Assembly: GCA_022821685.1 (NCBI GenBank)
Contig: JAJEDD010000028.1
Location: 1-45,246, forward strand
From: Acidimicrobiia bacterium
GTDB lineage: Bacteria > Actinomycetota > Acidimicrobiia > Acidimicrobiales > Aldehydirespiratoraceae
Length of the DNA stretch: 45,246 bases
Reading direction: 5' to 3'
Part shown: piece by piece, positions 15,468 to 23,995 of the stretch
Numbering within the stretch: the first letter of the stretch is position 1
How the letters are laid out: each line of letters opens with the position of its first letter
Notes under the pieces: generated by a model
What the model was told of the DNA's origin: nothing
What the model saw: only the letters and a program-made list of their open reading frames with translations
The model's database searches: none
Translations under genes and position numbers: made by a program

Positions 15468-18131
15468 GTGAACGTGACGGGACAGAGCTTCGATCCAGCC
15501 GTCGACCCGATCCTTTGCTCGCCCTATGCCGAGCCCGACCTTCACTGGGAGCTCGACAGCGCGGGCCGGGCCATGGCCGGGGTCAAGCCGAAGAACGGCA
15601 GGCGCCCGTCGGCGCTGCTGCGCCCCGTGCCCGATGACCACAAGAATGCTCAGCTCTCGATGGACATGCAGACCGTGGTCGGAAACGACGATGTCATGTC
15701 CATTCGCCGCCGCGTGAGCCAGTGGCGCCAGGACGGATATCCCAACACCACCTCGGTGACTCGTACTCTGCTGCGCCACTGGGCCGACGACGACGCGCAC
15801 CGTCAACTCCGACCGTTCTTCGCTCAGCGCGAGGCGATCGAGACGCTCATCTGGCTGCGCGAGGTAGCCCGCCGCGACACGCCCGAACGCCGCCGCATCG
15901 AAGAACACTCGCGAGCCCTCAACGACGGCATCGTTCGCTACTGCGCCAAGATGGCCACCGGCACCGGCAAGACAGCGGTGATGGGAATGCTGATCGCATG
16001 GCAGACGCTCAACGCGGTGCGCACCCGGCGGCAGCGCAACCTGCGGCATTCGTCGCGCTTTCTGGTGCTGGCGCCGGGTCTCACCGTCCGCGACCGGCTG
16101 GCGGTGCTTTCGCCCTCCCACCCCGAGAGCGTCTACAAGGAACTCGGCTTGGTTCCTACGAGCCTGGCGACCGATCTGAACGCGGCACGGGTGGAGGTCG
16201 TCAACTTCCAGGCGTTCCGCCGGCGCGATCCCAGCGAGGCGACCGGCGCTCAGAAGTCGCTGCTCGGCGCGGGCCGCGTCGATCAGACCGAGTCCCCTCA
16301 GGCAATGGTTCGCCGAGTCGTGAGCGGACTGCTTCAAGCCCGGGGCGCGCACGGCGACCTGGTGGTGATCAACGACGAGGCCCACCACTGCTATCTGCCG
16401 CCAACCGCATCCAAGGGCCAGTCCGCCGAAGAGAAGGAGTCGGACAAGATCGCCGCGGTGTGGTTCAACGCGGTTCGGACGCTGCGCGACTTGGGCGCCC
16501 TCGGCGAACTCGATCCCAGCGGTGCTCAGGCGTCACCGGTGTATGACTTCTCGGCGACGCCCATGTGGATAGCGAAGGCCGGCCGGGGCGAGTCGCCCAT
16601 GTTCGAGTGGGTCACATCGGACTTCGGCCTGATGGACGCCATCGAGTCGGGGCTGGTGAAGGTGCCGCGGGTGCCCGTCGACGACGACACCTCCGAGGGG
16701 CGCACGGCGTGGCGACGGCTTTACGACGCGGTGGCCCACAAGAAACTGCCGAAGCGCAGCACGCATCCGGCCGCCGCGCTGCCCGAGCCTCTGGCCGGAG
16801 CGTTGAAGGCGTCGGCGCAAGAGTGGCGCAGCACCTTCGAGCGGACGCTGGGACGCCAGCCGACGCCGCCAGTGATGATCGTGGTGGCCAACACCGTGGA
16901 CAACGCGGTGGCGCTGTATGAGCACATCGCCGGCTGCGAAACCCCCGACGGGAGGCTGCTCGAGGGCCGCTTCGAAGAGTTCTCCAACGTGGTGGCCGAC
17001 AGCGAGGGCTCGCCGGCCGTCTGGCGGGCCGAGCCTCGCTCGCTGCTGGTGCATTCACGCCTCGATGACGACGACGCCGTGAGCGCACGCTTCGCCAAGC
17101 TGCTGCGCGAGCAGGCGCGCCGGATGGGCGACGAGGTGCCCGCCGACGCGGTGCGAGAGGCGCTCAACACGGTTGGGAAGGAGGGTCGCCTCGGCGAGAA
17201 GGTGCGCTGTGTGGTGTCGGTGTCAATGCTCACCGAAGGCTGGGACGCCCGGACCGTCACCCAGATTCTCGGCTATCGGGCTTTCTCGTCGCAGTTGCTT
17301 TGCGAGCAGGTGACGGGAAGGGCGCTGCGGCGCACCTCCTATCAGTCGTTCCGCGAAGAGCCGGGCAAAACGGATCTGCTGTCGCCCGAGTATGCCGAGG
17401 TGCTGGGCATCCCGTTCGAGTTCATGCCTGCACGCGAGTCACGCCGCGGCGGTGACCCGCCACCGCGGACCGTGGTCCATACCGTTTCCGGCCGAGCCGA
17501 CCTCCGCATCAGCTGGCCTCAGGTGGTCGAATACCTGACGGTGACGGGTTCGGCGGGATTCTGGCTCGACTCGGAGCGCGTGCAGCCCACTCGGTTGAGC
17601 GAGGACGCCGAGGCGGAGATAGTGGAAGTGGCCGGAGTGTCGGGAGAGAAGCATCTGATGTCGGCCGACGAGGACCAGCGTGAGAAGGCGGCCCGGATGC
17701 GCTGCGCGGCCGAGATCGCCAACCTCCTCACCGACGATGCCGACTCGACCGTTCAGCCCAGCGCCGAAGAGTCGGTTCCCGACCTCGCGGACGCGGGCCG
17801 AGCCGTCATGTTCACGTCGGCGTACCGGGCCGTGGGCGACTGGCTCGCCCATCCAGGCGTCGACTGCGAGCGGGCCTCGGTGCTGCTGCGGCACCGCAAC
17901 AAGCGCGACTATTACAATGATCTGATCGCCGCCTGTCGTTTCACGCCCGGACCCCCCCCCGCAAGATTGCCACCCTGGGCTCCCCACCGTTGGGCGACAC
18001 CGCCACAGTGCGCTTCGAGACCACGCTGCGACATGTTCACGAGGCCGCGAACAGCGAGCTCTCGCACGCCGCCTGCCACTCGCGTCTCGAACTTGACTGC
18101 GCACGAGTACTCGACAACCACCCCGCGGTAG
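15468..18131 (+). CDS. Restriction helicase subunit (Res, BPTD_3080-like), nuclease domain out of frame
   Basis: An 887-aa frame as read. GTG 15468 is used; GTG 15474 is equivalent. SF2 helicase motifs are visible: Walker A YCAKMATGTGKTAVMGMLI (~165), DEAH-like VINDEAHHCY (~305), motif III YDFSATPMWI, motif V SMLTEGWDARTVTQILGYR and motif VI EQVTGRALRRTSY. This matches type III Res-like enzymes of the BPTD_3080 family. At a C9 run (17952-17960) the frame passes into non-conserved residues and stops at 18131, while the conserved C-terminal part with a PD-(D/E)XK nuclease is found in another frame (17960-18463). Either the gene is phase-variable or mutated, or the homopolymer was miscalled. It is followed by the Mod gene 163 bp after 18463. 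Confidence 0.85.
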   Translation: MNVTGQSFDPAVDPILCSPYAEPDLHWELDSAGRAMAGVKPKNGRRPSALLRPVPDDHKNAQLSMDMQTVVGNDDVMSIRRRVSQWRQDGYPNTTSVTRTLLRHWADDDAHRQLRPFFAQREAIETLIWLREVARRDTPERRRIEEHSRALNDGIVRYCAKMATGTGKTAVMGMLIAWQTLNAVRTRRQRNLRHSSRFLVLAPGLTVRDRLAVLSPSHPESVYKELGLVPTSLATDLNAARVEVVNFQAFRRRDPSEATGAQKSLLGAGRVDQTESPQAMVRRVVSGLLQARGAHGDLVVINDEAHHCYLPPTASKGQSAEEKESDKIAAVWFNAVRTLRDLGALGELDPSGAQASPVYDFSATPMWIAKAGRGESPMFEWVTSDFGLMDAIESGLVKVPRVPVDDDTSEGRTAWRRLYDAVAHKKLPKRSTHPAAALPEPLAGALKASAQEWRSTFERTLGRQPTPPVMIVVANTVDNAVALYEHIAGCETPDGRLLEGRFEEFSNVVADSEGSPAVWRAEPRSLLVHSRLDDDDAVSARFAKLLREQARRMGDEVPADAVREALNTVGKEGRLGEKVRCVVSVSMLTEGWDARTVTQILGYRAFSSQLLCEQVTGRALRRTSYQSFREEPGKTDLLSPEYAEVLGIPFEFMPARESRRGGDPPPRTVVHTVSGRADLRISWPQVVEYLTVTGSAGFWLDSERVQPTRLSEDAEAEIVEVAGVSGEKHLMSADEDQREKAARMRCAAEIANLLTDDADSTVQPSAEESVPDLADAGRAVMFTSAYRAVGDWLAHPGVDCERASVLLRHRNKRDYYNDLIAACRFTPGPPPARLPPWAPHRWATPPQCASRPRCDMFTRPRTASSRTPPATRVSNLTAHEYSTTTPR
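17952..17960 (+). repeat. C9 homopolymer inside the Res gene
   Basis: Nine consecutive C after an A, at the exact position where the conserved reading frame changes. Seven or ten C would join the helicase frame to the frame of the nuclease domain; nine does not. Confidence 0.85.
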
Positions 18132-18463
18132 CGGCCTGGGCCCGCAACTTCGGGCTCGGCTGGTCGCTCCCCTACCACTTCGACGGGGCCTGGAGGCTCT
18201 ACGAGCCTGACTTCATCACTCGGCTGACAAACGGGCTGAACGTGGTGATCGAATGCAAGGGCGTGGTCGACGACAAGGCACTCGCCACGGAAGCCTGGAC
18301 CCGAGACCACTGGATCCCGGCGGTGTCAGGCACATCGCAGCTGCCCGATGAGATGCAGCGCTGGGCCTACGAGGTGATCACCGAAGCCGACCACCTGCCC
18401 GGCCGCCTCGCCGATCTGGCCCAGACCTCGCCCAATCCCGGCCTGCTGGACAGCCGGCAATGA
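17960..18463 (+). pseudogene. C-terminal nuclease domain of Res, displaced frame
   Basis: About 167 codons that continue the Res protein: RKIATLGSPPLGDTATVRFE, then TTLRHVHEAANSELSHAACH. The nuclease signature follows, with YEPDFITRLTNG (Asp) and VVIECKGVVDDKALAT (E-x-K) about 12 residues later. A PD-(D/E)XK nuclease at this place is standard for restriction helicases. With the frame as given it is not joined to the helicase; an internal ATG at 17990 could allow separate translation, but I see no clear ribosome-binding site. Confidence 0.75.
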
Positions 18464-18626
18464 CGCGCCAGTCGAGGGAGCGTGGTTCAGCCGTCCCTCC
18501 AGCAACACCCCCAGCGCCACCGACACGCTTCTCACGCGATGTCGGGAGATGGCCGCGCCCGCTCGTCGCCGGAAGGCCCTCAGCCCGAGGCCTGGCACAC
18601 TTCGCGCACCGCGCCGGAGGGCGGCA

Positions 18627-21386
18627 GTGAACTCACCGGCATCGTCTGAGCCTCGCTCATACGAGCACGCTTCCGCGTCGCGGGCCAACCAGCCCACCGC
18701 GGAGACGGCGCCGCTGATGGGCGACGACGACCGGGCACCGGAACGATTCACTGCACCGAGGCATCTGCCTGAAGCCGTGGCGAGTGCCTATGAGTTGGCC
18801 GTCGAGCGGTCCGATGTGGACCTCGACCGAGACCTCTGCGTTCATCCGGTGCTGGCCTGGGACCGCCAGGGCACCACCTCGAAGCTGAACGGCGACGCGC
18901 AAGCCGACACGGGTCACGACTTCGCGGGCGCGCCGCTGTACACCCGCGAGAAGGTGGCCCCCTCGCTGCTGGTGGAGCAGCTTCGCCGCAGTGGGGGAAC
19001 AGAGAGCCTGCAACTCGATTTTGACGGACTGGAGGCCGATGGCGCCGAACTCGAGTGGTACCAGCACTCGGGACATTGGCAGAACCGGCTGATCCACGGC
19101 GACTCCTCCGCAGTGATGCAGTCGCTAATCGCCAAGGACGGGTTGCGCGGACGCGTGCAGATGATCTACTTCGACCCGCCATACGGCCAGAACTTCAAGT
19201 CGAACTTCCAAACCGACGTGGCCAAGCTGGAAACCCCCGAGAAGCTCGACGGCGTGCCGGTGGGCGACACCGCACCGCTGCGAGCCTTCCGCGACAGCTA
19301 CCGCAACGGCATCCACTCATACCTCGACGGCATCCACGAGCGAGCAGTGCTGGCGCGAGAACTGCTCACCGACAGCGGCTCGCTATTCGTGCAGATCGGC
19401 GACCTCAACGTCCACCGTCTCGCGCTGGTGCTAGACGAGGTATTCGGCCCCGAGAACCGAGTAGCGACGATCACCTGGCGCCCAACCGCGGGTTCGTCAG
19501 CCCGGACCTTGCCCGAGAGCGCCTCATACCTCCTGTGGTACGCGAAGGAAAGGGCGCGGTGCAAGTACTCGCAGCCATATGACACGTTGGACACTCATGG
19601 AATACTTGCCGAATGGGACAGGAGCTTCTCCTCGCCGATGGTGGAAGAAGCAAGCGGCGCAACTCGCAAGCTCAACCAAGACGACCGCCGTGACCTAGAC
19701 ACAGCGCTTTCTGGCGGACAGCATCTCTATCGCTCAATGAATCTCACATCAATGGGATCATCCACTACGGGACGCACGCGAAGCGTTACCTATTGCGGAG
19801 AGACATACCACTGCGGAACCGGACGACATTGGCGCGTCTCCGTCCACGACGGAGACGCACCACTGTGCGCCCCCCGACCGGACGACATTGGCGCGCATCA
19901 CGGCGGCAAGCCGCCGTGCCCCGACCCGGAGCCTTGTGGCCTTTGCTGGCTCGGGTGGAACGGTCGCCTCGATGCCAGCGGCAAGTCGCTGAACTGGAAG
20001 TGGTACGCATCGGAGGTGCCCGGTCGGCGGATCGACAATGTTTGGCATGCCATGCGAGCCGTATCAGGCAGGTCGAAGCGCTACGTCGTCCAGACCTCCG
20101 ATGCCATCGTGGAACGCTGCATGCTCATGACCACCGACCCTGGGGATCTGGTGCTCGACCCGACTTGCGGGTCGGGCGTCACTGCGGATGTGGCCGAGGA
20201 TTGGGGGCGCCGCTGGATCACCATCGACGTCAGCCGGGTGGCGATAGCGGTCGCTCGCCAGCACCTCGCCACCTCCACCTATCCGTGGCACAAGACAATC
20301 GACGGCGGCGCAGACCCCGCGGCCGGCTTTGATTGCAAGACGATGCCCAAGGTCTCCGCAGGCCGTCTCGCCGATCCCAACACGGACTGGAACCATCCCG
20401 ACAACGTGATCCGCTTGGTGGACCAGACCACCAAAGAACCCAAGCGGATCCGGCTGTGCAGCCCTTTCACGGTGGAGTCGCACTCGCCGTACTCGTATCT
20501 CCCCTTCAGCACCGCCGCCTCCGACGACGCTGCTGGCAACGACCCGCCACTCGGCGGCGACCTGGGACTCGCCGCCGCCGACACTGAACGGGCCATCATC
20601 GATGCTCTGCACCGCTCCCCGATCTGCGATTCCGCGGGCCACGTCCTGCTGGAGGTGATCGACCACGAGCGCTGGCCCGCCGCGCACCTCGCCACCCACG
20701 GAGTGACCTGCACCCGTCCCGGACGAGACACCGAGATCGCCGCCGCGCTGATGATCGCCGCTCCCGATGCAACTGTCACCGCCGAAGTGGTCCGACGAGC
20801 CGCAACCGAAGCCCGGAAGAACGTGCCGGACTGCCGAGACTTGATCGTGGTCGGCTTCGCATTCGATCCCGACGTGCCGGCCAGCGTCGCCGCCTGCACC
20901 GTGCATCGGGTGGTCGGCTCCAAGGATCTGCAGATCCCCGAACTGTCGAAGAACACCGACGGCGGAACCTTCACCCTGCTCGGAGAACCCGACTGCGAGG
21001 TGCGCCGCACATCCGACGGCACCGGCTTGGTGGTGAGGCTCAACGGATGCGACACCTACGACCCGAGCACCGGCACCGTCCGCGAGACCACCACCGCCGA
21101 CATCGACTGCTGGATGATCGACACCGACCACGACTCAATGTCGTTCATCGCCCGGCTGACCTACTTCCCCAACGGCGTGCGCAACAAGAGCGGCCTCAAG
21201 GCAGCGATGAAGAGCCTCGCCAAGGACCTTGACCCCGACGCCGAGGCGAATCTCACGTCGCTGCTGTCGCAGCCCTTCGACATCCCCGCCGACGGCCGTC
21301 CCGTCGCAGTGAAGGCCATCACCCGCACCGGTGCCGAGATGAACGCGGTGGTCCACCCCGATGCCTGGCTGGAACCCACCGCCTGA
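18627..21386 (+). CDS. Site-specific DNA methyltransferase (Mod, N6-adenine type)
   Basis: A 919-aa protein from GTG 18627, which has GGAGGG 5 nt upstream; the frame is open to ATG 18549. Beta-class motif order: motif IV MIYFDPPYGQNFKSN (~185), a long specificity region, then motif I LVLDPTCGSGVTADVAEDWG (~510), as in type III Mod subunits. The DPPY tetrad points to N6-adenine as the target. Between motifs IV and I, residues ~400-450 contain a Cys-rich segment (CPDPEPCGLCWLGW) encoded by repeated, hairpin-rich DNA. The C-terminal ~330 residues are unassigned and probably interact with Res. It pairs with the Res gene just upstream as a complete R-M locus, if Res is functional. Confidence 0.88.
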   Translation: MNSPASSEPRSYEHASASRANQPTAETAPLMGDDDRAPERFTAPRHLPEAVASAYELAVERSDVDLDRDLCVHPVLAWDRQGTTSKLNGDAQADTGHDFAGAPLYTREKVAPSLLVEQLRRSGGTESLQLDFDGLEADGAELEWYQHSGHWQNRLIHGDSSAVMQSLIAKDGLRGRVQMIYFDPPYGQNFKSNFQTDVAKLETPEKLDGVPVGDTAPLRAFRDSYRNGIHSYLDGIHERAVLARELLTDSGSLFVQIGDLNVHRLALVLDEVFGPENRVATITWRPTAGSSARTLPESASYLLWYAKERARCKYSQPYDTLDTHGILAEWDRSFSSPMVEEASGATRKLNQDDRRDLDTALSGGQHLYRSMNLTSMGSSTTGRTRSVTYCGETYHCGTGRHWRVSVHDGDAPLCAPRPDDIGAHHGGKPPCPDPEPCGLCWLGWNGRLDASGKSLNWKWYASEVPGRRIDNVWHAMRAVSGRSKRYVVQTSDAIVERCMLMTTDPGDLVLDPTCGSGVTADVAEDWGRRWITIDVSRVAIAVARQHLATSTYPWHKTIDGGADPAAGFDCKTMPKVSAGRLADPNTDWNHPDNVIRLVDQTTKEPKRIRLCSPFTVESHSPYSYLPFSTAASDDAAGNDPPLGGDLGLAAADTERAIIDALHRSPICDSAGHVLLEVIDHERWPAAHLATHGVTCTRPGRDTEIAAALMIAAPDATVTAEVVRRAATEARKNVPDCRDLIVVGFAFDPDVPASVAACTVHRVVGSKDLQIPELSKNTDGGTFTLLGEPDCEVRRTSDGTGLVVRLNGCDTYDPSTGTVRETTTADIDCWMIDTDHDSMSFIARLTYFPNGVRNKSGLKAAMKSLAKDLDPDAEANLTSLLSQPFDIPADGRPVAVKAITRTGAEMNAVVHPDAWLEPTA
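19818..19918. repeat. Twofold repeat with two perfect hairpins inside the Mod gene
   Basis: The 19-mer ACCGGACGACATTGGCGCG occurs at 19818-19836 and 19877-19895, 59 nt apart, each time followed by a hairpin. The first hairpin is CGTCTCCGTC/GACGGAGACG at 19835-19857; the second is CACGGCGGC/GCCGCCGTG at 19899-19918. Since 59 is not a multiple of three, the two copies are read in different frames. It lies in the target-recognition part of the methyltransferase. Confidence 0.6.
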
Positions 21387-21536
21387 GCGGCAGCCAGCCG
21401 GCACGACGGCCGTTGCCGCCGCGGATCTCGAACAGCGGGCCGTGCCGTGCGATACGACCCCTTTACGAACGACCACAGCACGTTCCTCGTAACGTCACCT
21501 GTTGTCATGTAGCTTTGCTGGCTGACGGGAGACCTG

Positions 21537-22112
21537 ATGGCTATGGCTGAGACTGCCGCTGAGGAACCTTCCCAGGCGGGTCTGTTGACCGCGGACGACC
21601 TGCTGCGCCTTCACAGCGAGGGCGTACGTGGCGAACTGATTCGAGGGATGTTGCACGAGACGGAACTGCCCGGGTTCAACCACGGCAAGATCGTCGTGGA
21701 GTTGGCTGCTCCAATGTGCAACTTCGTAAGGCCGCTGCGGTTGGGAACACTGGCCGTGAATGCGGGCGTCTGGCTCGAGCGCAACCCCGACACCGTGCGA
21801 GCACCCGACATCGCCTTCACCTCAGCCGAGAAGCTGCCGCTTGATGCCAGCATCCCTGGCTACCCCGAGATCGTGCCCGACCTCGTGGTAGAGGTCCGTT
21901 CGCACACCGACAGCCTCGTTGAGATTCACGACAAGGCCCGCATGTGGATCAGCCACGGTGTGCGCCTCGTATGGGTCGTCCACCCCGACACCCGCACCGT
22001 CGACGTCCACCACGCCGAGCGAGCCGTGACGACGCTCACCGGCGACGACACCCTCGACGGCGCCGACGTGCTCGATGGCTTCACCTGCCCCTTGAACACC
22101 ATCTTCGACTGA
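21537..22112 (+). CDS. Uma2-family (DUF820) putative endonuclease
   Basis: A 191-aa protein with LLTADDLLRLHSEGVRGELI at the N-terminus and the PD-(D/E)XK-like core VRAPDIAFTSAEKLP, then PDLVVEVRSHTDS, then IHDKARMWISHGVRLVWVVH. Uma2 proteins are abundant in cyanobacteria and actinobacteria and have no firmly established function; a nuclease fold is inferred from structure. A paralogue lies at 37907-38479, almost identical in the first 25 residues of the common part. It is monocistronic, between the Mod gene and the convergent alcohol dehydrogenase. Confidence 0.85.
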   Translation: MAMAETAAEEPSQAGLLTADDLLRLHSEGVRGELIRGMLHETELPGFNHGKIVVELAAPMCNFVRPLRLGTLAVNAGVWLERNPDTVRAPDIAFTSAEKLPLDASIPGYPEIVPDLVVEVRSHTDSLVEIHDKARMWISHGVRLVWVVHPDTRTVDVHHAERAVTTLTGDDTLDGADVLDGFTCPLNTIFD

Positions 22113-22138
22113 CAGCAGCCAGCCCGACGCGATGCGGC

Positions 22139-23155
22139 TCAGGGGATAAGGACTGCTCGGCCTGCGAAGGCGCCGTTTGCTAGGTCTTGCAGGGCTTGGT
22201 TGGCTTCGCTCAGCGGGTAGGGCACGACCACGGGGCGCACCTCGCCCCGCAGCGCGAGCCCGGTCAGCTCCACTAGCTCGGGGTAGGTGCCGACGTAGAC
22301 GCCCTCGATGCGGGTCTCGTTGGCGACCAGCGGCAGCAGCGGCAGCGACAGCGAGCCTCCCACCCCGACCGCGAAGTACGACCCGCCGAAGCCCAGCGCG
22401 GCCAGGGCGGCCGCGGCCGACTCGTCGGACCCCACGAAGTCGATAACGGCGGCGGCTTCGGCCTGCGATTCGGTGGCCGCGCCGAACTCGTCGGGCGAGC
22501 AGGCGGCGTGCGCTCCGCAGGCCAACGCCAAGTCTCGGGCCTCGGGCCGGGTGTCGACGGCCAGGATCCGGGCCGCGGAGACCGCCCGCAGGATCTGCAC
22601 CGCGAGGTGGCCGAGGCCGCCGACGCCGACCACCGCCGCCAGACTGCCGGGACCGAGAGCGTCGGCGGCCTTGCGGCAGGCCCGGTAGGCGGCCAGGCCG
22701 GCGTCGGCAAGGGTGGCCATGGCGGCCAGATCGGCGTCGTCGGGCAGCGGCACCAGCGATCGCTCGGTCACGAGCAGGTACTGGGCGTAGCCGCCGGGGC
22801 AGTCCATGCCAGGCGTGCGCCTGCGGGGCGCAGCCGAATCGACGCCGCGGCGCTCAGGCTCGCTGAGGCCGTCCGAGACGAACGGATAGCACAGCACAGC
22901 CTGGCCCACCTCGACCGTGGACACCATCGACCCCACCGCATGCACCCAGCCGCTGTTCTCGTGTCCGAGCACATGGGGCACGTCCACCGGCAGTTCCCCC
23001 ATCAGAATGTGCAGGTCGCTGCGGCACACCCCGGCGGCCGCCACCCGCACCACCACATCGAACGGCCCGGTCGGCTCGGGCTGGGCCAGCTCCTGCGGCC
23101 GCAGCGGCTGGCGCGAGCGGCCGTCGGGGCGCTCGGTCATTACCATGGCCCGCAT
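22139..23155 (-). CDS. Zinc-type alcohol dehydrogenase (MDR superfamily)
   Basis: A 338-aa protein from ATG 23155. Catalytic-zinc ligands are visible: Cys in AAAGVCRSDLHILMG (~41), HE in VLGHENSGWVHAVG (~65), and the Rossmann loop VVGVGGLGHLAVQ (~172). The lobe that normally carries four structural-zinc cysteines (~90-125) has only C-YPFVSDGLSEPERRG and one distant Cys, so the structural zinc is absent. The substrate is unknown. The first ~30 codons and the upstream region form the left copy of a ~190-bp direct repeat, whose right copy (25241-25431) holds a fragment of this gene. It was probably originally divergent from the C45-type hydrolase now at 25373. Confidence 0.88.
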   Translation of the reverse strand: MRAMVMTERPDGRSRQPLRPQELAQPEPTGPFDVVVRVAAAGVCRSDLHILMGELPVDVPHVLGHENSGWVHAVGSMVSTVEVGQAVLCYPFVSDGLSEPERRGVDSAAPRRRTPGMDCPGGYAQYLLVTERSLVPLPDDADLAAMATLADAGLAAYRACRKAADALGPGSLAAVVGVGGLGHLAVQILRAVSAARILAVDTRPEARDLALACGAHAACSPDEFGAATESQAEAAAVIDFVGSDESAAAALAALGFGGSYFAVGVGGSLSLPLLPLVANETRIEGVYVGTYPELVELTGLALRGEVRPVVVPYPLSEANQALQDLANGAFAGRAVLIP

Positions 23156-23252
23156 CGGGCCGAGGCTAGAGCGCGGCGCCAACGGGGGACACCATGTGCA
23201 CTACCGGAGTGCTGAGACTCAGCGACGGCGACTACCTGCTGTTCAAGAACAA
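23063..23252. repeat. Left copy of ~190-bp direct repeat (module boundary)
   Basis: About 95% identical to 25241-25431, including ATGTGCACTACCGGAGTGCT and CGCTCGGTCATTACCATGGC. It covers the 5' end of the alcohol dehydrogenase, the divergent promoter region and the first ~19 codons of the C45-type hydrolase. The two copies are in the same orientation and bracket the PIN/ImmA module. Confidence 0.9.
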
Positions 23253-23307
23253 ATTGCAGGAAGTGCGCAGACTGCTTGGAATCGAAGACTTGGCGAGAAC
23301 GTCCTAG
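23194..23307 (+). pseudogene. 5' fragment of the C45-type hydrolase gene
   Basis: A 37-codon frame beginning MCTTGVLRLSDGDYLLFKNK, identical except for one residue to the first 20 residues of the intact hydrolase at 25373, then diverging into module sequence and stopping at 23307. It was left by the duplication that created the module boundaries. Confidence 0.85.
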
Positions 23308-23327
23308 CTACTGGCCAACGCCACCAT

Positions 23328-23385
23328 GGTGTAGTCGTCTGAAATACCTCATCCAACCCGCGACACCAACGCAAGTGACTACACC
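23328..23385. repeat. Inverted repeat at the left end of the inserted module
   Basis: GGTGTAGTC at 23328-23336 and its exact complement GACTACACC at 23377-23385 are separated by 40 nt; a 10-bp palindrome CACCATGGTG overlaps the left arm. It lies just inside the left direct repeat, in the 178-bp gene-free stretch before the PIN gene stop, and could be a recombination or termination site. Confidence 0.35.
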
Positions 23386-23430
23386 GCTTAGCCCCATTCA
23401 GCAGGCCGCGGGCGGTGCAGCCCGGTGTCG

Positions 23431-23985
23431 CTACAGCTCGGACTCGTCAGGCTGGCTGGTGGCGAGATCGTTTTCCTCGGCCCACTTGACGAACTCGCCC
23501 GGACCGAAGGGCAGGTGGTAGTCGGTAGCGATGAGTTCATCAGCGAGGTCGCTCACGTCATCGAGTGTCAGCATGTTCGAGCGGATTCCATCACAGAGAA
23601 ATGCGAGCGTGCGAGTGCAGGAGACGCCCTCTCTCGTGCCGATCCGGTGCGCGATTCTGTCGTCGATGACCGCTTGACCGGGGAGTGTCTTGGCGAGCGC
23701 GAGAACAGCGGCATCGCCGATGTTCCGGTCACCGGACACCAAGCGACTCGCAAACATCGCGTACGCAGCGAGTTCGTCGTCGGCCGGTGCGTCCCGTTTC
23801 TCGATCCAGCCAGCTTCCAGGACCGCCTGGATCCGGGAGTCTTGCTGTACTCCGCGTCGGAGTTCGGCGACTACCGCCTCCGGGACGATGCAGCGGCGCT
23901 CACCGGCGATGATCCTGAGCACCTCGAGGCTCTCAATGCGAGCGAAATGGCTGAGCGGTCCCGTGTCGAAGATGAGCGGTTCCAT
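23431..23985 (-). CDS. PIN-like domain nuclease, probable toxin
   Basis: A 184-aa protein with a PIN-type acidic pattern: Asp in MEPLIFDTGPLSHFARIE (residue ~7), Glu in VPEAVVAELRRGV (~41), Asp in DRNIGDAAVLALAKTLPG (~92) and Asp in AVIDDRIAHRIG (~108). PIN nucleases cleave RNA and are usually kept silent by a partner. The gene lies 10 bp downstream of an XRE-ImmA/IrrE gene on the same strand, a pairing seen in toxin-antitoxin-like modules. The C-terminal ~50 residues (SDLADELIATDYHLPFGPGE) are unassigned. The module is bounded by direct repeats, so it was probably gained horizontally. Confidence 0.78.
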   Translation of the reverse strand: MEPLIFDTGPLSHFARIESLEVLRIIAGERRCIVPEAVVAELRRGVQQDSRIQAVLEAGWIEKRDAPADDELAAYAMFASRLVSGDRNIGDAAVLALAKTLPGQAVIDDRIAHRIGTREGVSCTRTLAFLCDGIRSNMLTLDDVSDLADELIATDYHLPFGPGEFVKWAEENDLATSQPDESEL

Positions 23986-23995
23986 CTGCGGACGG

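Noticed and set aside
21890..21920. E-x-R in place of E-x-K in the first Uma2 protein as a dead active site
   Set aside because: In this family the residue after the Glu-x position varies and a Lys further on (IHDKARMW) may serve; loss of activity cannot be claimed.
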